From assembly GCA_902464035.1 (NCBI GenBank), contig CABQHT010000002.1, positions 1-64,000 on the forward strand: a stretch of 64,000 bases of DNA. Direction: 5' to 3'. The position numbers were made by a program, and so were the translations under genes. The notes below the pieces were generated by a model. It saw only the letters and a list, made by a program, of their open reading frames with translations, searched no databases and was not told the DNA's origin. This stretch comes from an uncultured Collinsella sp. (GTDB lineage Bacteria; Actinomycetota; Coriobacteriia; Coriobacteriales; Coriobacteriaceae). This document shows positions 1 to 8,054 of the stretch, piece by piece (position 1 is the first letter of the stretch; every line of letters starts with the position of its first letter).

Positions 1-607
1 CACCGGCAAGCTCGCGCGAGGGGCTCTCGTCCTCGAGCTTGGGGTCGGTCAGGGGCACGCCCTGCGGCACCTGGTCGGAGGGCTCGTGATGGTCCGTGAC
101 CACCAAATCGATCCCCAGGCTCTCCAGATAGGAGACTTCTTCCTTGGCAGCAATACCGTTATCGACGGTCACGATCAGGTTGGGTTGGGCGAGCTCGTTG
201 ACGCGGTCGAGCGCTGCACGCGAAAGACCGTAGCCCTCGTCAAAGCGATGCGGGATAAACGGCGTGACGTTGGCGCCAAACGAACGTAGCGCCTCGGTCA
301 ACAGACAAGTCGACGTAATGCCGTCGACGTCAAAATCGCCAAAGACGGCGATGCGCTCGTGGCTGCGAATAGCACGCTCAACACGGTCGGCGACGACCGC
401 CATGCCCGGAATAACGAGCGGATCCGCCCAGTCGCGATCGAGCGAAGGCGTCAAAAACAGCTGGCCTTCCTCGATGGATGTAATGCCGTGCGCAACCATA
501 ATGCGCGCCACTAGCCCGGGTATGCCCAGGCCAGCCGAAAGCTCCTTTTCGAGCTCGGGGTTTTGCCGAGCGACCGCCCAGCGATGCGTCGTCTTAAGCG
601 ATGACAT
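1..607 (-). CDS. recJ: RecJ single-stranded-DNA-specific exonuclease, 5' part (runs off left edge)
   Basis: RecJ is a 5'-3' single-strand DNA exonuclease of recombination and mismatch repair. Reading the minus strand from the ATG at 605-607 gives about 202 codons without a stop. The DHH-family phosphoesterase motifs are visible: GDFDVDG for metal binding near residue 84, VTVDNGIA, and VVTDHHEP, the DHH motif proper, near residue 180. The start follows a GGGGGTG stretch; an upstream ATG at 657-659 is in another frame and ends after 21 codons. The DHHA1 and OB-fold regions lie outside the window. The following residues (PLTDPKLEDESPS) differ from the usual VDPHHPDC-like text, so the substrate-binding loop may be unusual for the family. 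Assignment is strong from the DHH motifs; other DHH exonucleases are less likely given the length and motif spacing. Confidence 0.9.
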   Translation of the reverse strand, partial: MSSLKTTHRWAVARQNPELEKELSAGLGIPGLVARIMVAHGITSIEEGQLFLTPSLDRDWADPLVIPGMAVVADRVERAIRSHERIAVFGDFDVDGITSTCLLTEALRSFGANVTPFIPHRFDEGYGLSRAALDRVNELAQPNLIVTVDNGIAAKEEVSYLESLGIDLVVTDHHEPSDQVPQGVPLTDPKLEDESPSRELAG

Positions 608-882
608 AGGCGCCCACCCCCGATAGGGGCAGGTCGCCGCGATACCTCTCACGGTTCATAGCGATGAGTCCTCTGTGTATGCCCGCTTCGGCAGGCAGAT
701 CTGTTGAACGGATTAATTATACCGTGCGGCACGGACGTACAACGTCCAGCACGCCGCGGTTTCGATAAACGAGGGCGGTAATAGCCTCGAAATATTCGAG
801 CGTTTCTGACGCACGGACGCATGCGAGCGTCTAGCATATCCATTCAAAACGAATTCACGAACAAAGGGAGTCACAAGAGCAT

Positions 883-1881
883 ATGAAGCAATGGGTTGGA
901 CTGGGCAAGTTTCTCGCGGGGCACATGCAGGTCATCGTTCCGATTTGCGTGGCGCTCGGCGTGCTCTTTCCCCAACAGATTGGCGTGCTCAAGCCCATCG
1001 TTCCCGCCCTGTTTGCCTTTATGACATTCCAAGGCGCGCTCAGCAACACCTTTCACCAGGTAACCGAGGTGTTCCGCCGTCCGTTGCACCTAGTCTTGGC
1101 GCTGCTCGTCTCGGCGGTGCTTATTCCCATCGCGGCGTATGCCATGGGGTCACTCTTCTTTGGCTCCAACCCCAACCTTGTCTGCGGCATCGTGCTCGAA
1201 TACAGCGTGCCCGTGGCCGTCACCGCTTTTATGTGGATCAGCATGTTCGGCGGCAACGGCCCGCTCGCGCTCACCATCATCCTGACGTCCTCGGTCATCT
1301 CACCTGTGACGATTCCGCTTACGCTCAAGCTCCTGCTGGGCGCCACCGTCTCGATCGACGTGCCGAGCATGATGCAGAACATGGCCTTTATGATCGCCAT
1401 CCCCGCTGTGCTCGGTATTGCCATCAATGAACTCACGCGCGGCTGGGGCCACGAGAAACTCTCTCCCGCGCTCTCGCCCGCCTGCAAGTTCATGATGATG
1501 GGCGTCATCGCCTCCAACTCCACCGCCATGAGCGAGTACGTGCTACACATGAATGCGGTGCGCCTAGAAGTCGCCCTCTTTATTTTGACCTTCGCCATCA
1601 GCGGCTTTGTCGTCGGCATTCTGGTCGCCCGCGCGTTGCACCTGCCGTATAGCGAGACGACCACCATGTGCTTTACCTGCGGCATGCGCAATATCTCTTC
1701 GGGCGCCGTCATCGCCACGCAGTATTTTCCCGGCGAGGTCGTGTTTCCCGTCATGTGCGGAACGCTGTTTCAGCAGGTGCTCGCCTCGGTTATCGGACAT
1801 CTCTTTGAGCAACTGACCGGCGAGGAGCGCACAGCGCAGCGCAAGCGAGTCGAGGCCGGCCGCGACGCCATGGCGCGCTAG
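883..1881 (+). CDS. BASS-family (bile acid:Na+ symporter-like) transporter
   Basis: A 332-residue polytopic membrane protein with about nine or ten hydrophobic helices, the size of bacterial BASS family transporters (ASBT/SLC10-like). The C-terminal half carries the conserved GMRNISSGAVIA-type motif near residues 265-276, and the EYSVPVAVTAF stretch sits in the middle region. The family moves organic anions, such as bile acids, pantothenate or keto acids, with sodium; the substrate here cannot be read from sequence. The start is preceded by AAAGGGAG. It stands alone, divergent from recJ and convergent with the DUF4931 gene, whose 3' end lies about 30 bases away. A link to bile acids is possible because a BaiA-like dehydrogenase lies at 13.5 kb, but the two are not linked in an operon. 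Confidence 0.82.
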   Translation: MKQWVGLGKFLAGHMQVIVPICVALGVLFPQQIGVLKPIVPALFAFMTFQGALSNTFHQVTEVFRRPLHLVLALLVSAVLIPIAAYAMGSLFFGSNPNLVCGIVLEYSVPVAVTAFMWISMFGGNGPLALTIILTSSVISPVTIPLTLKLLLGATVSIDVPSMMQNMAFMIAIPAVLGIAINELTRGWGHEKLSPALSPACKFMMMGVIASNSTAMSEYVLHMNAVRLEVALFILTFAISGFVVGILVARALHLPYSETTTMCFTCGMRNISSGAVIATQYFPGEVVFPVMCGTLFQQVLASVIGHLFEQLTGEERTAQRKRVEAGRDAMAR

Positions 1882-1911
1882 GCTGTCCGCATTACGCGGG
1901 TGTTAGTCTTG

Positions 1912-2709
1912 CTATACGAGCGTTTCCAGATGCGCACGCAGACGCTCAGCATCGATATCGAGCGTCGTCTCGGCATTGACTTGGGCCAAACGATAGCCGA
2001 CAAAGTAGGGCGAAACCACCCAACGCGGCAGCGCCTTGGCAATGGTCCGACCGCCCAGGTGATAGAAGAACAAGTTGTACGACTCTGCGCGACCACCGTG
2101 GTGCTCGTTTAGGATATAGCGCAGAGCTACCTGGATCGCATCGGCAAAGAGATCCGCCTCGGCTTGGTCTCGTGCGTCATCGCTGGCGGCGATTCCCTGC
2201 GGGGCTGAAACGTTGATCTCAAAGAACCCCATGATCGGTTCGGCTGAGATATTGACCGAGATTCTCCCCTGTTGCCAGACATTGATGCCTTCGAAATTGG
2301 CGGAAGCCAGCGAAGCATAGCCGTCTTCCTGCTCCAAACCCACAATCTGCATGTGCGGATGGACCAGACTGCCGCCCGAAAGTGGGCCCTTGTTCTTGTA
2401 CATGAGAACGCTGCGATACTGTCGGGAGTCAATCATCCGCTGCCAGCAATCCAGAGCAAACCGCATAACATGATGCAGCTCGTCCGGCGCATAGGTCACC
2501 AGGTCGGCGTCGTGGTCGGACGACTCAATCAATACGGTCTGGCGAGTGGCCCGCAAGGTCTTAAACTTATTCTCGAGCCAGATGCAGCCACCGTCGCGCC
2601 GGATGATATTGGCGAGTTCCTCGATATCGCAAAAGGGGCACGCGGTGCCGGGACGACGGTTGTCGTCGGGCTTACCGTTCGCCTGCTGAACGTCAAATAC
2701 CAGCGCCAC
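1912..2709 (-). CDS. DUF4931 protein (GalT/HIT-superfamily-like)
   Basis: A 265-residue cytosolic protein that resembles a shortened galactose-1-phosphate uridylyltransferase. Near residues 25-28 is CPFC, half of a zinc site, and near 113-120 is GGSLVHPHMQ, which holds the HxH signature of HIT nucleotidyl transferases and hydrolases. This matches the DUF4931 family. The expected activity is transfer or hydrolysis of a nucleotide or phosphate, but no substrate is established. It starts at GTG (2707-2709) three bases downstream of the cutC stop, so the two are co-transcribed. The name rests on the two motifs plus length; a true GalT would be about 350 residues and is ruled out by size. Confidence 0.72.
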   Translation of the reverse strand: MALVFDVQQANGKPDDNRRPGTACPFCDIEELANIIRRDGGCIWLENKFKTLRATRQTVLIESSDHDADLVTYAPDELHHVMRFALDCWQRMIDSRQYRSVLMYKNKGPLSGGSLVHPHMQIVGLEQEDGYASLASANFEGINVWQQGRISVNISAEPIMGFFEINVSAPQGIAASDDARDQAEADLFADAIQVALRYILNEHHGGRAESYNLFFYHLGGRTIAKALPRWVVSPYFVGYRLAQVNAETTLDIDAERLRAHLETLV

Positions 2710-2712
2710 GGG

Positions 2713-3390
2713 TTATACCTCCAGCGGCACGATCTTGGTGCCATGGAGTTCGGAGACGCCCAGTGCCGCCGCCACGGTATCGCGATTGGCCGTGGAAATG
2801 CCGCCACCGGGAAGAATGGTCAGGCGGTCGCCCGCATACTCGACAAGACGCGACAGGTGCTCCAGGTTGTCCTCGATCGGCGTTCCGGCAGCACCACCAT
2901 GCGTCAGGATGCGCGTGATGCCGCAGTCGGCGAGTGTGTCAATGGCGTCCAGCTGAGCCTCGGGCGAGAGCTGGTCAAACGCCATGTGGAAAGTGATGTC
3001 GATAGGATCGCGCTTGCACTCCTCGGTCGCGCAGCCCGTAGCCATCACGAGGGCGCCGAGGGTGAGCTCGTTGAGCGCCCAGCCGCCGGCACAGGGCTTG
3101 CAGCAGCCAAAGACCAGGCCGTCAACGCCGGCGCTCACGGCAAGACCCAAGTCCATCTCCATCATGCGCAGCTCGTCCTGGTTGTAGTGAAAGTCACCGC
3201 CACGCGGGCGAACCATGCACATCACTCGCGCGTCATGCTCGTGAGCATAGCTGACCGTAGTGCTGATAACGCCGGCCGAGGGCGTGGTACCACCGACGGC
3301 AAGGTTGTCGCACAACTCGATGCGCTTAGCACCGGCATCGATAGCCGCCGGCACACGCTCAAAGTTCTCGGCACAAAACTCGTACAGCAT
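2713..3390 (-). CDS. cutC: CutC family copper homeostasis protein
   Basis: A 225-residue TIM-barrel protein of the CutC family, linked in the literature to copper homeostasis, although the biochemical role is disputed. Recognisable family text is IELCDNLAVGGTTPS near the N terminus, MVRPRGGDFHY, and the C-terminal LTHGGAAGT and ILPGGGI stretches. I chose ATG 3388-3390 because it has GGGGGC just upstream and because the family begins with a short strand (MLYEFCAENF); an in-frame upstream start would add 13 atypical residues. It is first in a two-gene unit with the DUF4931 gene. Cytosolic; no metal-binding motif is obvious beyond scattered cysteines (CCKPC). Confidence 0.88.
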   Translation of the reverse strand: MLYEFCAENFERVPAAIDAGAKRIELCDNLAVGGTTPSAGVISTTVSYAHEHDARVMCMVRPRGGDFHYNQDELRMMEMDLGLAVSAGVDGLVFGCCKPCAGGWALNELTLGALVMATGCATEECKRDPIDITFHMAFDQLSPEAQLDAIDTLADCGITRILTHGGAAGTPIEDNLEHLSRLVEYAGDRLTILPGGGISTANRDTVAAALGVSELHGTKIVPLEV

Positions 3391-3478
3391 AGATAGCCCC
3401 CAGGAGACATTTCGATTTCCACACGGCATTGTCGCACGTTAAATAGCAACCCGCACGATGGAACAAAACCTTGACAAG

Positions 3479-3600
3479 GAGTGTCCCAAAGTGCCGGCAC
3501 ATAAGGAACGTCCCCAGGTGCCACCTTGAGCGATGGGTTCTCATTTAAGTACGTCCCCAATGAGTACCCGCAGGGGACAGACAGACCGGACTCCCTATAC
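3479..3600. repeat. Intergenic repeat-like stretch with small palindromes
   Basis: The gap between cutC and padR holds several short palindromes close together: GTGCCGGCAC near 3491, and CTCATT paired with AATGAG across about 13 bases at 3540-3565. Between them are phrases with GTCCCC repeated several times. It looks like a non-coding dispersed repeat of the kind common in these genomes. No second full copy was found in the window, so the call is tentative. Confidence 0.35.
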
Positions 3601-3608
3601 GACAACTG

Positions 3609-3637
3609 TTGACATCATATACTATGTGTCATATAGT
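3609..3637 (+). promoter_or_regulatory. Consensus sigma70-type promoter of padR operon with embedded palindrome
   Basis: TTGACA at 3609-3614 is a perfect -35 box, and TATAGT at 3632-3637 lies exactly 17 bases downstream. The spacer and -10 contain an inverted repeat, TACTAT at 3620-3625 with ATAGTA at 3633-3638, and a nested TATG-TGT-CATA. Placement over the -10 fits autorepression by the PadR protein encoded 38 bases downstream (inference). Confidence 0.75.
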
Positions 3638-3674
3638 AGGCGTTACACAGTATACTACGAAAGGAGGTGTGCGG

Positions 3675-3995
3675 ATGGAGGCACAGATGAAGCGCGGCTT
3701 CCTCGAGGCCTGCGTGCTCGCGGCCGTCTCGGGCGAGGAATCCTACGGCTATCAGATCGTGAAGGACGTGCCCGCGAGTATGGGGCTCACGGAATCCACG
3801 CTCTATCCGTTGCTCAAGCGCCTGGAGAAGGCGGGCTGCATCACCGCGCGCTCCGCCGAGCACAACGGGCGGCTGCGGAGGTACTACCGCATCACGGACG
3901 CCGGGCGCGAGCGTATCGCCGAGTTCCTCGCCGAATGGCCATCCGTGCAGGAGATCTACCGTTACGTGGAGGGGGCGCACCATGACGCGCGATGA
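3675..3995 (+). CDS. PadR-family transcriptional regulator
   Basis: A 106-residue winged-helix repressor of the PadR type. The N-terminal half has the usual PadR pattern: GFLEACVLAAV, then SYGYQIVKD, then STLYPLLKRLEKAGCI as the recognition and wing region, and RRYYRIT. The start ATG 3675-3677 is set by AAAGGAGGTG eight bases upstream. An upstream in-frame start would overlap the promoter and is rejected. The gene overlaps the next (DUF1700) by 14 bases, the classic PadR/DUF1700/DUF4097 arrangement in which the regulator controls a membrane-stress or envelope module. Autoregulation is likely from the palindrome over its own promoter. Ligand unknown. Confidence 0.9.
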   Translation: MEAQMKRGFLEACVLAAVSGEESYGYQIVKDVPASMGLTESTLYPLLKRLEKAGCITARSAEHNGRLRRYYRITDAGRERIAEFLAEWPSVQEIYRYVEGAHHDAR

Positions 3996-4614
3996 GTTCT
4001 TGAACCGGCTGGGCGAGCTTCTGGCCTGCCTGCCGGCAGATCAGGTAAAGGAAACGCAGGAGTTCTACGCGGAGGCCATCGCCGACCGTATGGAGGACGG
4101 CATGACGGAGGCCGAGGCTGTGGCCGCCATGGGCACGCCCGGTGAGGTCGCCGAGGCAACGCTCGACGAACTGCCCGCCGTGCCGCGCGCGATCGCGAGG
4201 ACCAAGCGCAAGAGCACGGCACTTCTATGGGCGCTCGCCATCGTGGGCTCTCCGGTATGGATTCCGCTGCTGCTCGCGTTCGTCGCCGTTGCCGCTGCAG
4301 TCTACATCTGTATTTGGGTTCTTGCGCTCTGCGTGTGGATCGTGGCCGCGGCATTCGGGGGCGCGGGCCTGGTAGGGCTCCTGTTCGCCGTGGACGGCAT
4401 CATTATCGGGCATGTTCCGTACGTTTTGGCCTCGATGGGAATGGGATTCGCTTCCATCGGTGTGGCGCTCCTCACGGGAGCCGGCGCCTGGACGGCGTCC
4501 AAGCAGATCGCGCGCCTCTCTGCCCTTTGGGCGAAGAAAGCCGTTTCGCCCTTCTGGAAAGATCGAGGCAATAAGAGCCGCATGGGCGCCGAAGCGGCGC
4601 CGCTCACGGCATAG
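3982..4614 (+). CDS. DUF1700 (HAAS-type) membrane protein
   Basis: A 210-residue protein with a cytosolic helical N-terminal domain, residues 1-75. It carries the typical pattern MTRDEFLNRLGELL, then EFYAEAIADRMEDGMTEAEAV, then MGTPGEVA, which marks the DUF1700/HAAS signalling domain. Three or four hydrophobic helices follow between about residues 80 and 170. A basic C-terminal tail (KKAVSPFWKDRGNK) probably lies in the cytoplasm. The start overlaps the padR 3' end by 14 bases, implying translational coupling. In this operon type the protein is thought to relay a membrane signal together with its PadR and DUF4097 partners; no specific ligand is known. Confidence 0.85.
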   Translation: MTRDEFLNRLGELLACLPADQVKETQEFYAEAIADRMEDGMTEAEAVAAMGTPGEVAEATLDELPAVPRAIARTKRKSTALLWALAIVGSPVWIPLLLAFVAVAAAVYICIWVLALCVWIVAAAFGGAGLVGLLFAVDGIIIGHVPYVLASMGMGFASIGVALLTGAGAWTASKQIARLSALWAKKAVSPFWKDRGNKSRMGAEAAPLTA

Positions 4615-4628
4615 GAAGGAGTGCAAAC

Positions 4629-4892
4629 ATGTCCAGCGTAAAAAGGATTTACCTTGCCGTAGCGGGTGGGCTTGTTGCCACGGGGCTCGTCCTGGCTGCT
4701 ATCGGATTTGTGGCCTCCGGCTTTAACCTCGCTGTGCTCAACACGCAGATCGACCTGCGCGATGACACCATCATTCTGGGTGGTGTTGAAATAGACGACC
4801 CGACAGGGCTTCCACTCATCGAGCAGCTTGCCGAGGTCGGCGAGATCCATATTGGATCTGCAACGACTGGTTCGTCTTCTCCTCGCAAATGA
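4629..4892 (+). pseudogene. Truncated DUF4097-type protein (third gene of PadR operon)
   Basis: An 87-residue reading frame with a clear RBS (GGAAGGAG). It begins with a short basic start and one transmembrane helix (residues 8-30), followed by IDLRDDTIILGGVEIDD. This is the expected beginning of the DUF4097 protein that normally follows PadR and DUF1700. The beta-strand-repeat domain, usually another 150-200 residues, is missing. The frame ends in a serine-rich tail (ATTGSSSPRK) just where the downstream DNA becomes non-coding and leads into transposase debris. I read this as a 3' truncation by an insertion and deletion, with the breakpoint near 4855-4890. An intact DUF4097 gene is at 49117-50016. 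Confidence 0.6.
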
Positions 4893-5143
4893 TCGAGCTC
4901 GTAGCAGCCGTCCCCCCTTCGGGCGCACCACGACGGGCATGAGCACGCCGCGCTCGGAGCCTTTTTGCGAGACCTTCCGTCACGCTCTTCCTGCGTGGTG
5001 AACCGGTCATCGACCGACGAGAGGCTGATGGGAATCTCTCGACTTCGGGCCAATCCCGCTCACCGATCTGGTCTTCCTTCGTGATGCGCACATAAGCGAG
5101 CAGACACCGCGCAGAGCTTCAGCGCGGCCGCACTTCCACGTCT
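4893..5143. other. Decayed DNA between truncated gene and IS110 remnant
   Basis: No intact gene is present. On the minus strand two overlapping frames read like pieces of one damaged protein (VRITKEDQIGERDWPEV in one, REIPISLSSVDDRFTTQEERD in the next). This suggests a frameshifted gene fragment, possibly a LysR-type effector-domain remnant, but I cannot support a family. The base composition matches the host chromosome. Confidence 0.4.
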
Positions 5144-5390
5144 ATGACGGAGGTGCCCGGCGGCGTCTTGGCGATCCCCTTGTTTGCAGGCGTTAGCGCG
5201 TGGGGATTGCCCACTCGGGGGCCGAGGCCGCCGAGGACGGCGGCGAACCTCGCGGTGTCATTCGACATCGCGAGGTTCCCGGACCATGACCACCTGGCCT
5301 CGTACCGCGGCATAGCCCCAAGGGTGAGGAGCTTCGGCACGTCGATCAGGGCGCCCGCGCAGCGTCGACTGGTCCGCCGTTCGGTAGAAC
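5144..5390 (+). pseudogene. IS110-family transposase remnant (Transposase_20 domain)
   Basis: The plus-strand frame from 5144 contains TAANLAVSFDIARFPDHD followed by LASYRGIAPRVRSFGTSI. This is the conserved core of the C-terminal domain of IS110 transposases, which usually read TAAxL, then RFPs/dHdxLASYxGlaP, then SGTSI. The catalytic N-terminal DEDD half is absent and the expected serine-proximal GN...L motif is garbled at the 3' end. The piece is therefore a short relic, not a mobile element. It sits between the truncated DUF4097 gene and livF, and probably records the event that removed the end of the former. Confidence 0.72.
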
Positions 5391-5395
5391 GGCGG
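5374..5395. terminator. Perfect 9-bp hairpin next to livF stop
   Basis: CCGCCGTTC (5374-5382) and GAACGGCGG (5387-5395) form a perfect stem with a GGTA loop, six bases past the livF stop codon on the minus strand. There is no strong T-run on either side, so it may stabilise the liv transcript's 3' end rather than act as a full intrinsic terminator. Confidence 0.5.
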
Positions 5396-5401
5396 AACCG
5401 C

Positions 5402-6115
5402 CTAGCCGCCCAAGTAAGCTTTACGCACGTTGTCGTCGTGCAGCAGCTCTTGGCCGGTGCCGGTCATGGTGATCTTGCCGGTCTCGAGCACGTAGCCGCG
5501 CGTGGCGATTGAAAGCGCCATCTGGGCGTTCTGCTCGACCAGAAGCACCGTGGTGCCGGCCTTGTGCAGGTCCTCGACAATCTGGAAGATCTGCTCAATC
5601 AGAATCGGCGCCAGACCCATGGAAGGCTCATCGAGCATGAGCAGCTTGGGGTTGCTCATAAGGGCGCGCCCCATAACGAGCATCTGCTGCTCGCCGCCCG
5701 AAAGGGTGCCGGCGACCTGGCGACGGCGCTCTTTAAGGCGCGGGAACTGCTCGTAGACGCGCTCAAGGCCCGGAGCCACCGTGGACTTGGGCTGCGTGTA
5801 GGCGCCCATCTCCAGGTTCTCCTCGACCGTCATCTGCAAAAAGGCGCGACGGCCCTCGGGCACCTGGGCCAGGCCCTTGCCCACCAGTTTATCGGCAGGC
5901 GTATGGGTAATGTCCTCGCCCATAAACTTGATGGAGCCGGTCTTGGAACGCAGCAGGCCCGAGACGGTTTTAAGCGTCGTGGACTTACCGGCGCCGTTCG
6001 CGCCGATCAGGGCCACGATCTCGCCCTCGTTGACGTTAAAGGAGATGTCCTTGATGGCGTGGATAGCGCCGTACCAGACGTTGATGTTGTAGACGGAAAG
6101 CATCGGCTCTGCCAT
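5402..6115 (-). CDS. livF: LivF: branched-chain amino acid ABC transporter ATP-binding protein
   Basis: A 237-residue ABC ATPase of the LivF class. Walker A (GANGAGKST) is at residues 38-46, the signature LSGGE at 138-142 and Walker B LLMLDEP at 158-164. The C-terminal end lacks the longer tail of LivG, which separates the two. It is the last gene of the minus-strand operon livJ-livJ-livH-livM-livG-livF, and its start codon directly abuts the livG stop. It powers uptake of leucine, isoleucine and valine or related amino acids at the inner face of the membrane. The family also includes urea and amide transporters (UrtE), but the lipoprotein sequences and gene order favour amino acids. Confidence 0.93.
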   Translation of the reverse strand: MAEPMLSVYNINVWYGAIHAIKDISFNVNEGEIVALIGANGAGKSTTLKTVSGLLRSKTGSIKFMGEDITHTPADKLVGKGLAQVPEGRRAFLQMTVEENLEMGAYTQPKSTVAPGLERVYEQFPRLKERRRQVAGTLSGGEQQMLVMGRALMSNPKLLMLDEPSMGLAPILIEQIFQIVEDLHKAGTTVLLVEQNAQMALSIATRGYVLETGKITMTGTGQELLHDDNVRKAYLGG

Positions 6116-6976
6116 TTAGTTCTCCCCCTTATCCTGCTTGCCCAGATATGCCTCAATTACGGCATCGTTGTTCTGAATCTCCTCGGCCGTGCCCTTGGCG
6201 ATGACCTTACCAAAGTTGAGCACGCAGATGCCCTCGCAGATGTTCATGACGAGCGACATGTCGTGCTCGATAAGCATGATGGCGATGCCAAAGGTGTCGC
6301 GGATCTTGACGATGTTCTCCATGAGCTCCGCGGTCTCGGACGGGTTCATGCCGGCGGCAGGCTCGTCGAGCAGCAGCAGTTTGGGGTTGGTGGCAAGCGC
6401 GCGGACGATCTCCAGACGACGCTGGGCGCCGTAAGGCAGCGAGCCGGCCTGCTCGTTTGCCAGGTGCTCCATATCAAAGATGGACAGCAGCTCCATGGCG
6501 CGCTCGTGGGCGGCCTTCTCGTGCTTCCAGTACGTCGGCAGGCGCAGTACGCCCTCAAAGCCGGAGTAGCGCTCCTGGTTGTGCAGGCCGACCTTAACGT
6601 TGTCCTCCACCGTCATGGTGTTGAACAGGCGAATGTTCTGGAACGTACGGGCGATACCCATACGGTTGACCTGGTAGACGGACTTGCCCGAGGTGTCCTC
6701 GCCGTCGAGCAGGATAGTACCGTGCGTGGGCTGGTACACCTTGGTGAGCAGGTTGAAGACCGTGGTCTTACCGGCACCGTTGGGACCGATCAGACCGGCG
6801 ATCTCGGTCTTACCGATGGTCAGGCTAAAGTCGTCGACTGCCTTAAGGCCGCCAAATTCAATGCCCAAGTGGATGCACTCGAGCGCCGGGCGCTGGCCCA
6901 GGTCGCGGTCGGGAACGATGGCGCCAGAAGGATACGGGACCATCTTGCCCTTGTTGAACTCAAACTTACTGGGCAT
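6116..6976 (-). CDS. livG: LivG: branched-chain amino acid ABC transporter ATP-binding protein
   Basis: A 286-residue ABC ATPase with Walker A GPNGAGKT at residues 64-71. Walker B follows LLLLDEPAAGMNP, and the AGMNPSETAEL text is typical of LivG. About 30 residues precede the first strand of the ABC fold (MPSKFEFNKGKMVPYPSG), slightly longer than the E. coli protein. A shorter start cannot be excluded, but the ATG at 6974-6976 overlaps the livM 3' end by 11 bases, as expected for coupled translation. It forms a heterodimer with LivF on the LivHM permease. Confidence 0.93.
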   Translation of the reverse strand: MPSKFEFNKGKMVPYPSGAIVPDRDLGQRPALECIHLGIEFGGLKAVDDFSLTIGKTEIAGLIGPNGAGKTTVFNLLTKVYQPTHGTILLDGEDTSGKSVYQVNRMGIARTFQNIRLFNTMTVEDNVKVGLHNQERYSGFEGVLRLPTYWKHEKAAHERAMELLSIFDMEHLANEQAGSLPYGAQRRLEIVRALATNPKLLLLDEPAAGMNPSETAELMENIVKIRDTFGIAIMLIEHDMSLVMNICEGICVLNFGKVIAKGTAEEIQNNDAVIEAYLGKQDKGEN

Positions 6977-8054
6977 CGGCTGCTACCTCCTTCTTGGAAG
7001 CAAAGCGGTCCTTAATGCGTGCGAAGAACGCCTTGAGCTGCGGGTTGTTGGTAAAGATCATGACCAGGATCAGCACGATGGCGTAGATGAGCATGCGGTA
7101 GTCCGAGAACTGACGGAGCAGCTCGGGAAGCACCGTGAGCAACGCCGCCGCGATGACGGAGCCGCGCATATTGCCCAGACCGCCCAGGACCACGAATACC
7201 AGGATGAGGATGGACGTGTTGAAGTCGAACTTGGTGGCGGAAAGCTGCGAGAAGTTACCGCCGAAGAGGGCTCCGGCAGCGCCGGCGAGAGCGGCGGAAA
7301 CCACGAAGGCGATCATGCGGTACTCGGTGACGGAGATGCCCACGGACTCGGCAGCGATCTTGTTGTCGCGCACGGCCATAATGGCACGGCCGGTACGGCT
7401 GCGAACCAGGTTGAGCACGATCACGAGTGCGACCATGACCAGGACGGCACCGGCGAGGAAGGTCGAGTACGTCGACACGCCCGATGCGCCCTGGGCGCCC
7501 TTGATGATGGCGGTGCCGTCCTCGAGCAGGTGCAGGTCGTCGATCGTGGAGTTACCTGTAATGTTAAAGATCACATGCAGGCCGCGGGAGTCGACGCCCA
7601 CGATAAGGCAGGTGACGATCTCTTTGATGATCTCGCCAAAGGCCAGCGTCACGATAGCCAGGTAATCGCCGCTCAGGCGAAGGACCGGGATGCCGATCAA
7701 GAAGCCCAGGATGGCGGCAGCGATGGCGCCGACCACGATGCTGATGATAAGGCGCACCGGATCGGAGGGAACGGCGCTCTCCAGCGCGACGGCGGTGACG
7801 ATTCCCGTATAGGCACCGACACTCATAAAGCCCGCGTGGCCCAGCGACAAGTCGCCCGCGATGCCGACGACGAGGTTAAGGGAGATGGCCATGACGATAT
7901 AGGCCGTAATGGGAACCAGCTGACCGGCGATCATGCGCGGAATCATGTGGTTGGACTGCATAAAGAACACGATGGCGAACGCCACAAGGCACATGGCGTA
8001 CGTGACAAAGTCGTGACGCGTCTGCTTGTCTTTAAGAAACTTCATAACGCTCAC
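6966..8054 (-). CDS. livM: LivM: branched-chain amino acid ABC transporter permease
   Basis: A 362-residue membrane protein of the LivM type with eight or more hydrophobic helices. It carries the conserved text SLNLVVGIAGDLSLGHAGFMSVGAY near residues 59-84, GDYLAIVTLAFGEI in the cytoplasmic coupling loop, and LGGLGNMRGSVIAAALL near the C terminus. The basic tail (RIKDRFASKKE) is cytosolic. It pairs with LivH to form the translocation pore. Its stop codon overlaps livG. The upstream livH gene ends immediately before its start. Confidence 0.93.
   Translation of the reverse strand: MSVMKFLKDKQTRHDFVTYAMCLVAFAIVFFMQSNHMIPRMIAGQLVPITAYIVMAISLNLVVGIAGDLSLGHAGFMSVGAYTGIVTAVALESAVPSDPVRLIISIVVGAIAAAILGFLIGIPVLRLSGDYLAIVTLAFGEIIKEIVTCLIVGVDSRGLHVIFNITGNSTIDDLHLLEDGTAIIKGAQGASGVSTYSTFLAGAVLVMVALVIVLNLVRSRTGRAIMAVRDNKIAAESVGISVTEYRMIAFVVSAALAGAAGALFGGNFSQLSATKFDFNTSILILVFVVLGGLGNMRGSVIAAALLTVLPELLRQFSDYRMLIYAIVLILVMIFTNNPQLKAFFARIKDRFASKKEVAADAQ

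Noticed and set aside
649..843. 64-codon minus-strand frame upstream of recJ
   Set aside because: Arginine- and proline-rich without RBS, lies in the divergent promoter region of recJ and the BASS transporter gene.
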